From positions 1,025,731 through 1,089,730 of the forward strand of contig NZ_BMXF01000001.1 of assembly GCF_014651615.1 (NCBI RefSeq): 64,000 nt of DNA, given 5' to 3'. The notes below the pieces were generated by a model that saw only the letters and a program-made list of their open reading frames with translations, was not told the DNA's origin and ran no database searches. The position numbers and the translations under genes are program-made. Shown one piece after another: positions 1 to 8,422 of the stretch (position 1 is the first letter of the stretch; the number at the start of each line of letters is the position of its first letter). This stretch comes from Persicitalea jodogahamensis (lineage in GTDB: Bacteria > Bacteroidota > Bacteroidia > Cytophagales > Spirosomataceae).

Positions 1-660
1 GAGACCAACCCAGTCAGTGAGTCGGCGGCCGTACGCGAAAAGGCGCTGGAACGCATCAAATGGTGCATCGACCGGGCGCACGACCTGGGAGCGACAATCC
101 TTTGTGGACCCTTTCACTCGGCCCACGCCCATTTTTCCAGGCAACCCGCTCAGGACGAAGAATATGGCCGGGCCGCTGCATTGCTACACGATGCGGGTGT
201 GTACGCGGCGCAGGCCAACATTATCCTTGCGCCCGAGGCCCTCAACCGCTTCGAGTGTTATCTCTGTAATACCGCCGAACAACTCTACCGCCTGGTGAAT
301 ATGGCCGGGCACCCCAATGTGCGGGCGATGTTCGATACCCATCACGCCAACGTGGAGGAAAAAAGCTACAGCCAGGCCCTTGACACGCTGAAATCAGTGT
401 TGGCTCACGTTCACATCAGCGAAAATGATCGGGGTACACCCGGCGGCAGCCATCTGCCCTGGGACGAGATTTTTGCCAAACTGGCTGATATTGGATACGA
501 TGGTTGGCTGACCATCGAGGCATTTTCCCGTAACGATCCCGACTTCGCCAATTCCATCGGGGTGTGGCGAGAGTACAATGACCCCTGGGACATTGCCGAG
601 GATGGGTTTAAGTTTATTGAAAAGATGGTTGCGAAACACTTTCTCATAGTGGACAATTGA
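1..660 (+). CDS. Sugar phosphate isomerase/epimerase, TIM barrel (5' end outside window)
   Basis: The reading frame is open from base 1 and ends in TGA at 658-660, so the N-terminus lies upstream of the window. The visible part carries a GPFHSAHAHFS stretch, typical of the D-tagatose/D-psicose 3-epimerase-like branch of the xylose-isomerase-like TIM barrels. Further on are MFDTHHAN and HVHISENDRG, where Asp/His/Glu side chains bind the divalent metal, and a late Glu in WLTIEAFSRND. The family epimerises or isomerises ketoses in the cytoplasm; the exact sugar cannot be read from sequence. It is the first visible gene of a plus-strand carbohydrate operon and abuts the ThuA gene. Family confident, substrate unknown. 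Confidence 0.85.
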   Translation, partial: ETNPVSESAAVREKALERIKWCIDRAHDLGATILCGPFHSAHAHFSRQPAQDEEYGRAAALLHDAGVYAAQANIILAPEALNRFECYLCNTAEQLYRLVNMAGHPNVRAMFDTHHANVEEKSYSQALDTLKSVLAHVHISENDRGTPGGSHLPWDEIFAKLADIGYDGWLTIEAFSRNDPDFANSIGVWREYNDPWDIAEDGFKFIEKMVAKHFLIVDN

Positions 661-662
661 TA

Positions 663-1727
663 ATGAACAGTGCTTTAAGATTAGTTTTCTCCTCTTGTTT
701 TCTATTGCTAACCTTTGTGTCCAGCGTATTCGCGCAGTCGGATGGCGACTTGGAAAAATATCGGGTAGTTTACAAAGGAGATAAAGGGCCGGGAGTGGGA
801 AAAAACATCGTTTTGATCGCCACTGATCACGAGTACCGTAGCGAGGAGAGTCTGCCGGAATTGGCTAAGATTCTGGCCAAGCGCTATGGATTCAATTGCA
901 CGGTGATTTTTGCCCTTGATGAAGAAGACAATATTCTGCCGGGTGGTTCGAACCTGCGTGGACTGGAAATTCTGGACAAGGCCGATCTGATGGTACTTTT
1001 CACCCGCTTCTCGGATTTTTCTGATGAGGAAATGCAGCATTTTGATAACTACCTGAAGCGCGGTGGTCCTATCGTGGCTCTGCGCACCTCGACCCACGCT
1101 TTTAATATTAAAAATCACCCGAACTGGCAGCATTACGACTACCGCTATGACGGGCCAAAAAAAGCGTGGAAAAATGGTTTCGGCGAATACGTTCTGGGCG
1201 AAACCTGGGTGAGTCATTACGGTACCAATCACAAACAATCGTCACGGCTGATCATTGAAGAAAGCCAGAAAAATAACCCCATTCTGAGAGGCGTAAAGGA
1301 TATGTGGGTACAATCGGGGGCTTACACCGCTGACCCAACCGAAGGTAGTTTAATTCTGGCGAAAGATCAGCCATTGAACGGCATGACACCTGATTCGCCC
1401 ATCGATCCCACCAAGCAGCCTGTCCCAGTTGCCTGGACGCGCACCTACCAACTTGAAGGCGGCAAGCCGGGTCGGGCCTTTACCACCACGCACGGGGCCT
1501 CCGAAGACATTTTGAACGAAGGTTTCCGCCGGATGCTAATCAACGCAGCTTTCTGGGCGATGGGCATGGAAAACAAAATCAAAGCCAACAACGATGTTGC
1601 TCTCGTTGGCCCTTATAACCCAACTACCTTTAATTTCAGTGGCTATAAGGCCAATGTGAAGCCCAGTATGCTGGCAGGCTACGAATCACTGATCATGCCG
1701 GGTAAGGTAGTAGAGAAAAGTAAATAA
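663..1727 (+). CDS. Secreted ThuA domain-containing protein
   Basis: About 354 residues. A Sec signal peptide (hydrophobic run to about residue 23, cleavage near VFAQ) is followed by a ThuA fold, the class I glutamine-amidotransferase-like domain first named for trehalose utilisation. Recognisable segments are KNIVLIATDHEYRS, the strand LMVLFTRFSDF and IVALRTSTHAF, the last replacing the usual nucleophile elbow. I chose ATG 663 over the in-frame TTG at 657, which overlaps the stop of the preceding gene. ThuA proteins recur in Bacteroidota and Planctomycetes operons with Gfo/Idh/MocA oxidoreductases and TIM-barrel isomerases, as here. A periplasmic role in processing or binding an oxidised sugar is inference. 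Confidence 0.85.
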   Translation: MNSALRLVFSSCFLLLTFVSSVFAQSDGDLEKYRVVYKGDKGPGVGKNIVLIATDHEYRSEESLPELAKILAKRYGFNCTVIFALDEEDNILPGGSNLRGLEILDKADLMVLFTRFSDFSDEEMQHFDNYLKRGGPIVALRTSTHAFNIKNHPNWQHYDYRYDGPKKAWKNGFGEYVLGETWVSHYGTNHKQSSRLIIEESQKNNPILRGVKDMWVQSGAYTADPTEGSLILAKDQPLNGMTPDSPIDPTKQPVPVAWTRTYQLEGGKPGRAFTTTHGASEDILNEGFRRMLINAAFWAMGMENKIKANNDVALVGPYNPTTFNFSGYKANVKPSMLAGYESLIMPGKVVEKSK

Positions 1728-1748
1728 TATTCACCCATTGTTAATAAA

Positions 1749-2582
1749 ATGACTGACGCAAACACGCTTCCTTTCCGTTTCGGCTCCGAAGTATACACCT
1801 GGTTTATGGCGGGCAATGGCACCGTTCACGCCAATCGCCTCGATCACATGATCGAAGTAATCGCCAAAGCCGGGTTCGCAGGAATCCAGCCTATTTTCCC
1901 TTGGATGGGGCCATTAAAAGACCCGCAAAAACTGGCCGATAAACTGAAAGAACAAGGCATCGAACTAGCTGCGCTTTCGCTGCCCTTTGAGTGGAATGGT
2001 ACGGAAGAGTCTGCCGCCGAACGAGCCGAGGCCGATCAGGCCATCGAACTTTTGCAATATTTCCCAGGCGCCATTCTGTGTACCGTACAAATCCCCACGG
2101 GTCGTCACGAGCTGGAAGATCGCCGCAAGAGTCTGGTCAAAATTGTCAATGGTATTTCGGCACGAGCCTCGTATAAGGGGATACCATGCAGCTTCCATCC
2201 CAATTCTCCCAAAACTTCCATCATCCGTACCGCCGAAGACTACCGTGTAGTATTGGAAGGGCTGGATACTTCCGTAACGGGATGGACGCCGGACGTGGGG
2301 CACATCATCAACGGCGATATGGACCCACTGGAAATGATGCAGAAATATGCCTCGCTCATTAATCATGTTCACTACAAGGATTGGGACGGCGAGCCGGAAT
2401 TCGCCCTCATGGGACAGGGGAAAGTGAATTTGCTAGCTATTACTCAATGGCTTAAAGACCAGAACTACTCAGGCTGGATTGTCTGCGAGGACGAAGCCGA
2501 AATGGCCGTCGAAGAACCCGACCACGTCACTCTCCACGATGGTCGCTGGATCACCCACGAGTTGATCCCGGCGTTGAAGTAG
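1749..2582 (+). CDS. Sugar phosphate isomerase/epimerase, TIM barrel
   Basis: A 277-residue xylose-isomerase-like TIM barrel without signal peptide, so cytoplasmic. Typical segments are an early GFAGIQPIFPW strand, ALSLPFEW, CSFHPNS, a metal-site-like TPDVGHI segment, HVHYKDWDG and a C-terminal IVCEDEAE carrying the last acidic ligand. The family interconverts ketose epimers or aldose/ketose isomers, or acts as a dehydratase on inosose-like compounds. It follows the ThuA gene after 21 bases and belongs to the same transcription unit. Its stop codon (2580-2582) falls at the start of an intergenic inverted repeat. Confidence 0.85.
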   Translation: MTDANTLPFRFGSEVYTWFMAGNGTVHANRLDHMIEVIAKAGFAGIQPIFPWMGPLKDPQKLADKLKEQGIELAALSLPFEWNGTEESAAERAEADQAIELLQYFPGAILCTVQIPTGRHELEDRRKSLVKIVNGISARASYKGIPCSFHPNSPKTSIIRTAEDYRVVLEGLDTSVTGWTPDVGHIINGDMDPLEMMQKYASLINHVHYKDWDGEPEFALMGQGKVNLLAITQWLKDQNYSGWIVCEDEAEMAVEEPDHVTLHDGRWITHELIPALK

Positions 2583-2738
2583 CTGTCGGTCATCGGCTTT
2601 CGGCAATGGGCCGCCCGAGTGGTTGGCTCTACCGACTAGTCGAAAGCTGAAAACCGATTGGTTGCTTGATTCGAATTCAGTCCTGAGTTGTATTAAGATT
2701 TAAAAACAAAAAAGGCCGAAAGCCGACTGCCGATAGCT
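2581..2738. repeat. Long imperfect intergenic inverted repeat
   Basis: Two 24-base arms, 2581-2604 and 2715-2738, match in inverted orientation at 20 of 24 positions and are separated by about 110 bases. The core is GGCTTTCGGC/GCCGAAAGCC. The left arm overlaps the stop of the upstream gene and the right arm ends 5 bases before the next ATG. The right arm resembles the one at 59600-59629. Confidence 0.7.
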
Positions 2739-2743
2739 CTAAA

Positions 2744-3544
2744 ATGCCTACCATAGAATCCAACGGAATAAATCTCCACTACCAGGAACGTGGCTCCGGC
2801 GAGCCATTGCTGCTCATCATGGGCATCACCGCCGATGGCTCGGTGTGGGAACCACATGTATCGGCCTGGGAAAAAAGCTTCCGTTGCATTTTACCCGATA
2901 ACCGGGGCGTCGGGCTGACTGACAAGCCTTCGGGCGACTACACTACCGCCGAAATGGCCGACGATCACGCGGGTCTGTTGGATCATTTGGGTTTAGAAAA
3001 GGTTCGCGTTGTAGGTGTGTCCATGGGCGGGGCCATTGCGCTGCAACTGGCCCTGCGGCATCCCGATAAAGTAAGTTCCATGGTACTTATGTGTCCCTGG
3101 GCCCGCTGCGATGCGATGGCCAAAGGAATTTTTGAACATATGGTGGACTGTAAAGCACGGTTCACACCCGAAGAATTTAGCTTATATATTCAGCTGCTGA
3201 TTTTCTCAAAAAGTACTTGGGACGACGACGAGAAACGTGCGGATTTAGAAAAAGACCGTAAGCAAGACCCCGCTTTCCCGCAACCGCTGCACGGACTGGC
3301 TGGCCAAGCCGCTGCCTGCATCAATCAAAATGTGTACGATGATTTAGGAAAAATAAAAGTACCTACGCTGGTCATCGGTGGTGATGCGGATATTTTCACG
3401 CCCCCGTGGATGGGAAAGGAAATTGCCGAAGCAATCCCCAACGCCGAAATTTATTTATACGAAAACCTGGGCCACGCTTTTCATTTTGAAAATCCGGAAG
3501 ATTTTAATCCCAGGATAGAGAAATGGTTGAAAGCCCGCCCGTAG
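2744..3544 (+). CDS. Alpha/beta fold hydrolase
   Basis: A 266-residue single-domain alpha/beta hydrolase. The nucleophile elbow GVSMGG places the catalytic Ser at residue 93. The GGDADIFTPP segment supplies the Asp (about 216) and NLGHAFHF the His (about 244). The oxyanion-side loop is LLLIMGITADG. It is closest in look to the 3-oxoadipate-enol-lactonase/esterase group, which hydrolyses small esters or lactones in the cytoplasm. In this operon a sugar lactone or acyl-sugar substrate is plausible but inferred. The C-terminal codons and stop lie inside a GC-rich hairpin (3535-3563). Confidence 0.88.
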   Translation: MPTIESNGINLHYQERGSGEPLLLIMGITADGSVWEPHVSAWEKSFRCILPDNRGVGLTDKPSGDYTTAEMADDHAGLLDHLGLEKVRVVGVSMGGAIALQLALRHPDKVSSMVLMCPWARCDAMAKGIFEHMVDCKARFTPEEFSLYIQLLIFSKSTWDDDEKRADLEKDRKQDPAFPQPLHGLAGQAAACINQNVYDDLGKIKVPTLVIGGDADIFTPPWMGKEIAEAIPNAEIYLYENLGHAFHFENPEDFNPRIEKWLKARP

Positions 3545-3563
3545 GGGCGGACCTATGTGTCCG
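3535..3563. repeat. GC-rich hairpin spanning the gene end
   Basis: CCGCCC (3535-3540) pairs with GGGCGG (3545-3550), with the upstream stop codon in the loop. An alternative stem pairs CGGAC (3548-3552) with GTCCG (3559-3563). It separates the hydrolase and DUF4432 genes. The in-frame GTG at 3557 lies inside it, which argues that translation of the next gene begins further downstream. Confidence 0.55.
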
Positions 3564-3586
3564 TCCGAATGCGACGTCCAATCGAG

Positions 3587-4606
3587 ATGAAAGAAAACTG
3601 GCATAATAAAATTGGTAACCCCGCTCAGCTAGGCGGCATCGAAACCTCCGTCCTCGACAACGGTCTGGGGCGAGGTACCCGCATCGCCTGGATCAATACC
3701 GGGACGGGGCTGCGCTACAAAGTAGTACTAGATCGGGCGATGGATATCGTCGATGCTTTTTATAATCAACACAGTCTGGCGTGGCTGAGCCACAGTGGTA
3801 TCACACCGCCGCGGCCTTTTTCCGATCAGGGAATCGACTGGCTGCGTACTTTCGGCGGTGGTCTGCTGACTACCTGTGGCTTGTCAAACGTGGGCGGTCC
3901 CAACCAGGACGAATACGGGGAGCGCGGCCTGCACGGAAAAATCAGCAATGTACCCGCTGAAATTATCAGCATCATCCAGCCTGACCCGCAACGCGGTCAG
4001 ATGGAGATGAGCATTACTGGTCGAATACTGGAAACTACCGTCTTCGGCCCGACGCTGGAGCTGCACCGAACAATTTCGGGCAGATTGGGTGAGCCATTTA
4101 TTCAAATTCGGGATGAAGTGACAAATCGCGGCAATACCACCGTCCCGCACATGCTGCTGTATCACCTCAATTTTGGTTATCCTCTGGTGGATGAAGGCGC
4201 CAAAATTACCTGGCAAGGTGAATGGAAAGCCCGGGAAGGCGATGACACGAAGATTTTCCTGGAAGGCAGCGACTACCGCACCTGCCCGGCGCCGCTGGAT
4301 GACCACGCCGGAACGGGCGAAGAAGCTGCTTTTATTCAACCTGAGGCTGATGAGCAGGGCATAGCCCGCTGTGGAATAGAGAATTCAAGGTTAGGAATCG
4401 CTTTGGAAGTGTCTTTTAATAAAAACCAATTACCCTGGCTGACGAACTGGCAACATTGGGGCAAGGGAGAGTACGTCACGGGTCTGGAACCTGGCACCAA
4501 CCCGCCCATCGGCCAAAAAAATGCCCGTGCACAAAATCAATTGATTATGCTGGAACCAGGCGAAAGCCGGAAGTATGATTTGAAGTTTGAAGTAAGTGAA
4601 AATTGA
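3587..4606 (+). CDS. DUF4432 / aldose 1-epimerase-like protein
   Basis: About 339 residues from ATG 3587. In-frame GTG 3557 and ATG 3569 are possible but lie in or beside a hairpin. The start WHNKIGNPAQLGGIE and the later VLDRAMDIVDAFY, GGGLLTTCGLSNVGG and LLYHLNFGYPLVDEGA segments fit DUF4432, a galactose-mutarotase-like beta-sandwich family. Members probably bind or epimerise sugars at C1. There is no signal peptide. Its place between a hydrolase and a PMI-like cupin in a sugar operon supports a carbohydrate role; the substrate is unknown. Confidence 0.8.
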   Translation: MKENWHNKIGNPAQLGGIETSVLDNGLGRGTRIAWINTGTGLRYKVVLDRAMDIVDAFYNQHSLAWLSHSGITPPRPFSDQGIDWLRTFGGGLLTTCGLSNVGGPNQDEYGERGLHGKISNVPAEIISIIQPDPQRGQMEMSITGRILETTVFGPTLELHRTISGRLGEPFIQIRDEVTNRGNTTVPHMLLYHLNFGYPLVDEGAKITWQGEWKAREGDDTKIFLEGSDYRTCPAPLDDHAGTGEEAAFIQPEADEQGIARCGIENSRLGIALEVSFNKNQLPWLTNWQHWGKGEYVTGLEPGTNPPIGQKNARAQNQLIMLEPGESRKYDLKFEVSEN

Positions 4607-4614
4607 CGTTAGAC

Positions 4615-4687
4615 GTTGGATTCTGGATTAGAGATTTAACTACACCGACATACTCGTCCAAAATCTAGCATCCAAAGTCCAAAATCC
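4615..4687. repeat. Intergenic imperfect inverted repeat (TTGGATT words)
   Basis: The left arm 4615-4637 (core GTTGGATTCTGGATTAG) is roughly complementary to the right arm 4658-4687 (core CATCCAAAGTCCAAAATCC), allowing small gaps. A short direct repeat, ATTTAACTAC, occurs at both ends of the gap. The next start codon is 29 bases downstream. The gap at 47611-47728 uses similar words. Confidence 0.6.
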
Positions 4688-4715
4688 TATTTACCTAACA
4701 ATTTAACTACCTAAC

Positions 4716-5912
4716 ATGAGTCTTGCGAGTAAAGCATTAGAAGAAGGAAAAGGAATTTTACGCCTGGCCCCAACCTGGGTACCGCGTTCGTTCTGCGTAC
4801 CGGGCCGGCGTATTAAGCTACACCCTGACGATTATTACGTACTTGGTGGTGAGCGCGGTGGCATCGACGAGCGTTGGCTATCAAGTACGACACCTGCCAA
4901 AAATGGCCCACTCACGGGTGAGAACGAAGGATTAAGCGCCGTAGTAGTAGGAGACGAGCAGATCTTGCTGAAAGACGTCATTGACGAATTGAAGGGCGAA
5001 ATCATCGGCGATCGCCTGTGGGACGAATACCAAAGCTGGCCTATGTACTCCAAGTTTTTCGACAACATGGGGCCACTGCCGCATCACATTCACCATAATG
5101 ACGAGCACGCCGCTAAAATCGGTCAGCTAGGCAAGCCGGAAGCTTATTACTTTCCGCCGCAATTGAACAACCACGGCGGTGACTTTCCCTATACCTTCTT
5201 CGGCATCGCTCCCGGCACCACGAAGGAGCAGATAAAGGAATGCCTGATGAATTTTACCAAAGGCGACAACAAAATCACCAACTACTCACAGGCTTTCAAA
5301 CTGGAACCCGGTACGGGTTGGGACGTGCCGCCGGGAATGCTGCACGCGCCGGGTAGTTTGTGTACTTATGAGCCACAGAAAGCCTCTGACGTATTCGCCA
5401 TGTACCAGTCATTGGTTAATGAGGCCATTATTCCCGAAGAACTACTTTGGAACGGTACCCCCGAAGATCGAATGGGCGACTACGACCAGTTAATGGAAGT
5501 GATTGACTGGGAGTTGAATACCAATCCCAATATTCTGGAAACGCGTTTCATGAAACCTAAACCCGTTCGGGATCAAGCGGAGATGGAAGCCGCCGGCTAC
5601 GTGGAAAACTGGATATGCTACCTGAATGATGCATTCAGTGCAAAAGAATTGACCGTGGCTCCCGGCGCAACGGTTACGATCAAAGACGCCGCCGCCTACG
5701 GCCTCATCATAATGCAGGGCCACGGCAAGATGGGTGTTTGGAACGTAGAAACCCCTGCTCTGATTCGCTACGGTCAACTGACTTTCGACGAGTTTTTTGT
5801 GACTGAGAAAGCGGCGAAGGAGGGTATTGAAATCACCAATCATTCTTCCGTCGATCCGCTCGTGATGCTCAAGCACTTTGGTCCGGGTAACCCAGATTTA
5901 GTTGAAAGTTGA
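4716..5912 (+). CDS. Cupin protein, class I phosphomannose-isomerase-like
   Basis: 398 residues. The His-rich PLPHHIHHNDEHAAK (about 121-134) followed by GKPEAYYFPP (Glu 142) resembles the zinc site of type I phosphomannose isomerases. A later strand, WDVPPGMLHAPGS, supplies the usual fourth-position His. The protein is longer than a bare cupin and shorter on helical insertions than ManA. It probably isomerises an aldose or ketose, or a sugar acid, in the cytoplasm; the exact substrate is not deducible. Its last codons (LVES) are built from the repeated word that begins the following intergenic region. Confidence 0.78.
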   Translation: MSLASKALEEGKGILRLAPTWVPRSFCVPGRRIKLHPDDYYVLGGERGGIDERWLSSTTPAKNGPLTGENEGLSAVVVGDEQILLKDVIDELKGEIIGDRLWDEYQSWPMYSKFFDNMGPLPHHIHHNDEHAAKIGQLGKPEAYYFPPQLNNHGGDFPYTFFGIAPGTTKEQIKECLMNFTKGDNKITNYSQAFKLEPGTGWDVPPGMLHAPGSLCTYEPQKASDVFAMYQSLVNEAIIPEELLWNGTPEDRMGDYDQLMEVIDWELNTNPNILETRFMKPKPVRDQAEMEAAGYVENWICYLNDAFSAKELTVAPGATVTIKDAAAYGLIIMQGHGKMGVWNVETPALIRYGQLTFDEFFVTEKAAKEGIEITNHSSVDPLVMLKHFGPGNPDLVES

Positions 5913-5981
5913 AAGTGGATAGTTGAAAGTTATTGATTTTTCAACGGAACCAAAAACCTAATAACCCAAAACCTAATAACC
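5901..5981. repeat. Word-type intergenic repeats
   Basis: The 9-mer GTTGAAAGT occurs three times between 5901 and 5930 (two copies overlap) and faces TTTTCAAC at 5938-5945. Then AACCTAATAACC occurs at 5955-5966 and again at 5970-5981, seven bases before the next ATG. The first words overlap the 3' end of the cupin gene. Confidence 0.65.
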
Positions 5982-5987
5982 TAAATA

Positions 5988-7013
5988 ATGAACAATTTCC
6001 CCAAACTCCACAACGCCACCTGGCCCGGTATCGTCGGGAAAGGTGACGATTCTCAACCCGTAATTCCCTTCGATAAAATGCTCGAAATGACCGCCGCCGC
6101 CGAGGTGGACGGCGTAAAATTTGACGGCGTGGATATCGGGTTGCTCGACCCACACGTGGACATCGAAAGCTCCGACGACGACATCAAGCGGCTGGCTGAT
6201 AAGATCGGTAAACACGGATTGGTGGTCGGTAGCTTGGTCGCACCCATCTGGGGTGGCCCGGTACTCGGCAGCGACGACGACCGCAAGGTATTCATCGACA
6301 TGGTTCGCAAAGCCTGTAACTTCGGTAAAGTATTGCGTGAAGTAGGCATCCGGCCCTACGGCATCATTCGTGTCGACTCGGCGAGCAGCCCTGAAACCTG
6401 GGCTAAAGACCCGGCCAAAAACACAAAAATCATCGCCGACACCTTCCGCGAGGCCTGCGACGTGGCGGCAGAGTTTGACGAAAAGATAGCCGCTGAGGGC
6501 GAAATCTGCTGGGGCGGGATGCACGGCTGGAAGACCATGGTCGAGACGCTGGAAATGGTAGATCGACCCAACATGGGTTTCCAGGCCGATATGTCGCATA
6601 CCCTGCTTTACACGATGGGTTATAATAGTCCCGAGGAACGCATTCTGCCCAAAGACTACGACTGGCAGGATCGCGATGTCCTAACCGCGGCTCTCAAAAA
6701 AATGTCCGATGCGCTGCGTCCATGGACGATCGACTTCCACGTTGCCCAAAACGATGGTACAGTGCATGGTACCGGCTCACATGATAAAACAGGCCGCCAC
6801 TGCCTGGCCACCGATCCCAATGGCAAACTGAACGTCGCTGAGGATGCGGGCTTCTGGCTGCGCGACGAGAACGGTAACCTTACCAAGAAGTTCAAGCACA
6901 TCTGCTGGGACGGTTGCATGTTCGATAACGACGTTATGGAGAACCAGCAAACTTGGAACGACATCCTGGCCACGCTGATTCAAGTGCGAGAGAAGCATGG
7001 ATGGAGTGAATAA
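5988..7013 (+). CDS. Sugar phosphate isomerase/epimerase, TIM barrel
   Basis: 341 residues, longer than the other two TIM barrels of the operon. Segments VDGVKFDGVDIG, GSLVAPIWGG, EGEICWGGMHGWKTM, MGFQADMSHTL and TIDFHVAQNDG carry the acidic and His residues expected around the metal centre of xylose-isomerase-like barrels. There is no signal peptide. Three different barrels in one operon suggest successive isomerisation, epimerisation or retro-aldol steps on a modified sugar. Family confident, reaction inferred only broadly. Confidence 0.83.
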   Translation: MNNFPKLHNATWPGIVGKGDDSQPVIPFDKMLEMTAAAEVDGVKFDGVDIGLLDPHVDIESSDDDIKRLADKIGKHGLVVGSLVAPIWGGPVLGSDDDRKVFIDMVRKACNFGKVLREVGIRPYGIIRVDSASSPETWAKDPAKNTKIIADTFREACDVAAEFDEKIAAEGEICWGGMHGWKTMVETLEMVDRPNMGFQADMSHTLLYTMGYNSPEERILPKDYDWQDRDVLTAALKKMSDALRPWTIDFHVAQNDGTVHGTGSHDKTGRHCLATDPNGKLNVAEDAGFWLRDENGNLTKKFKHICWDGCMFDNDVMENQQTWNDILATLIQVREKHGWSE

Positions 7014-7019
7014 TGATGA

Positions 7020-7078
7020 GTTATGAAATTCGATTGTTAAGGACAAAACCCTTTACCCTTAACCTTTAACCCTATAAC
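7020..7078. repeat. Nested intergenic inverted repeat (TTAACC words)
   Basis: GTTAT (7020-7024) faces ATAAC (7074-7078) and GTTAAGG (7036-7042) faces CCTTAAC (7057-7063), giving a nested weak hairpin. Repeats of CCCTTAACC/TTTAACCC fill the right half. The next ATG follows at 7080. Confidence 0.55.
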
Positions 7079-7079
7079 T

Positions 7080-8243
7080 ATGGCTAATAAAAAAGAAATA
7101 AGAATCGGACTCATCGGCTGTGGACTGATGGGCCGGACGCATACAAATGGCTACAAGCGCCTCGGCGATTTTTTTCCTGAATACGAATACCGTCCCGTGT
7201 TGAAAGCAGCTTGCTCGCGGAGCGAGGACAAAGTGAAGGCCTTTGCCGAGCAGTGGGGGTACGAATCCTACGAAACGGATTGGAAAGCCCTCATCGCCCG
7301 CGACGACATCGACGCCGTGGACATCTGCACGCCTAACGATCTGCATGCTGGCATCGCTATTGCCGCCGCCGAAGCGGGTAAGATGATCTTGTGCGAAAAA
7401 CCGCTGGCTCGCACCCAGGAAGAAGCGCAAACGATGGTGGATGCCGTCGAGAAAGCGGGTGTCAAAAATACGGTTTGGTATAACTACCGCCGCATTCCTG
7501 CCGTGTCGCTGGCGAAACAAATCGTGGATTCGGGGAAGCTTGGCAAGATTTTTCATTACCGCTCCAACTTTCTGCAAGACTGGACGATCAGCCCCGATCT
7601 GCCGCAGGGCGGCACTGCCCTCTGGCGCCTCGACTCCGACGCTGCTGGTTCGGGTGTGACGGGCGATTTGCTGGCTCACTGCATCGACGCTGCCATGTGG
7701 ATCAACGGCGCCATCACCGATGTATCGGCTATGACCGAGACATTTATTAAGGAAAGGGTACACCAGGATAGCGGTAAGGTACAGAAAGTCGGCATCGACG
7801 ACGCCTGTATTTTTCATTGCCATTTCAAAAACGGTTCTCTCGGACAATTCGAGTCTACGCGTTACGCGCGGGGTCACAAGGCGCTGTTTACCTTTGAAAT
7901 CAACGGCGAACATGCCTCCATCCGCTGGGATTTGCACGACATGAACCGCCTCGAGTACTTCGATCACGGTGATGAGGGCATTGTGCGTGGCTGGCGCTCG
8001 ATCCTGATTACCGATGGCGACCAACCTTACATGGATCGCTGGTGGATACCCGGCACGAGTATTGGCTACGAGCATTCTTTCGTCCATCAGGTGGCCGACT
8101 TTTTCAAGAGCCTGGAAACGGGCGAAGAATGTCATCCAACCTTTCAGGACGCAATGGAAACGCAGAAAGTCTGCCAGGCCGTACTTGATTCTGCCGCTTC
8201 CCGAAGCTGGAAAGATACGGGTGTGGAGAATGATATTGGGTAA
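7080..8243 (+). CDS. Gfo/Idh/MocA family NAD(P)-dependent oxidoreductase
   Basis: 387 residues, cytoplasmic. The N-terminal Rossmann fold starts with [13 protein letters not shown] and continues to [10 protein letters not shown] and the family-typical CEKPLA, whose Lys is the usual catalytic residue. The C-terminal half is the alpha/beta dimerisation domain ([23 protein letters not shown]). The family oxidises sugar or inositol hydroxyls, often at C3, with NAD(P). Together with the isomerases and ThuA protein this is consistent with a keto-sugar degradation route. It is the last gene of the operon, followed by a strong hairpin. Confidence 0.92.
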   Translation: MANKKEIRIGLIGCGLMGRTHTNGYKRLGDFFPEYEYRPVLKAACSRSEDKVKAFAEQWGYESYETDWKALIARDDIDAVDICTPNDLHAGIAIAAAEAGKMILCEKPLARTQEEAQTMVDAVEKAGVKNTVWYNYRRIPAVSLAKQIVDSGKLGKIFHYRSNFLQDWTISPDLPQGGTALWRLDSDAAGSGVTGDLLAHCIDAAMWINGAITDVSAMTETFIKERVHQDSGKVQKVGIDDACIFHCHFKNGSLGQFESTRYARGHKALFTFEINGEHASIRWDLHDMNRLEYFDHGDEGIVRGWRSILITDGDQPYMDRWWIPGTSIGYEHSFVHQVADFFKSLETGEECHPTFQDAMETQKVCQAVLDSAASRSWKDTGVENDIG

Positions 8244-8277
8244 GAAGCTGTTGAATAAACTTCTTAGGAATAAAATA

Positions 8278-8320
8278 CAGAGAAAGGCTCTTGGTACTTG
8301 ATATCGAGAGCCTTTCTCTG
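8278..8320 (+). terminator. Hairpin terminator of the sugar operon
   Basis: A perfect 14-bp inverted repeat (CAGAGAAAGGCTCT at 8278-8291, AGAGCCTTTCTCTG at 8307-8320) with a 15-base loop, 34 bases after the oxidoreductase stop. The trailing sequence TTAATAA is only mildly T-rich. Confidence 0.75.
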
Positions 8321-8339
8321 TTAATAAGTCTCGGCCAAT

Positions 8340-8370
8340 TTTGAGATGATGCTATTCCATGAGTATTTTG
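8340..8370 (+). promoter_or_regulatory. Possible Bacteroidota-type promoter
   Basis: TTTG at 8340-8343 and TATTTTG at 8364-8370, 20 bases apart, approximate the Bacteroidota -33 TTTG / -7 TAnnTTTG pair. They lie about 50 bases upstream of the gamma-glutamyltransferase start and just after the operon terminator. The -7 box is one base off consensus. Confidence 0.3.
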
Positions 8371-8422
8371 CCGAAAAATATTCTCTGATTTGGCTCGAAT
8401 CCCCAATATTTATTAGATAAAA

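Noticed and set aside
7059-8135. A 358-codon open frame antisense to the Gfo/Idh/MocA gene
   Set aside because: It is the shadow of a well-supported gene, shows no domain and arises from codon bias on the opposite strand.
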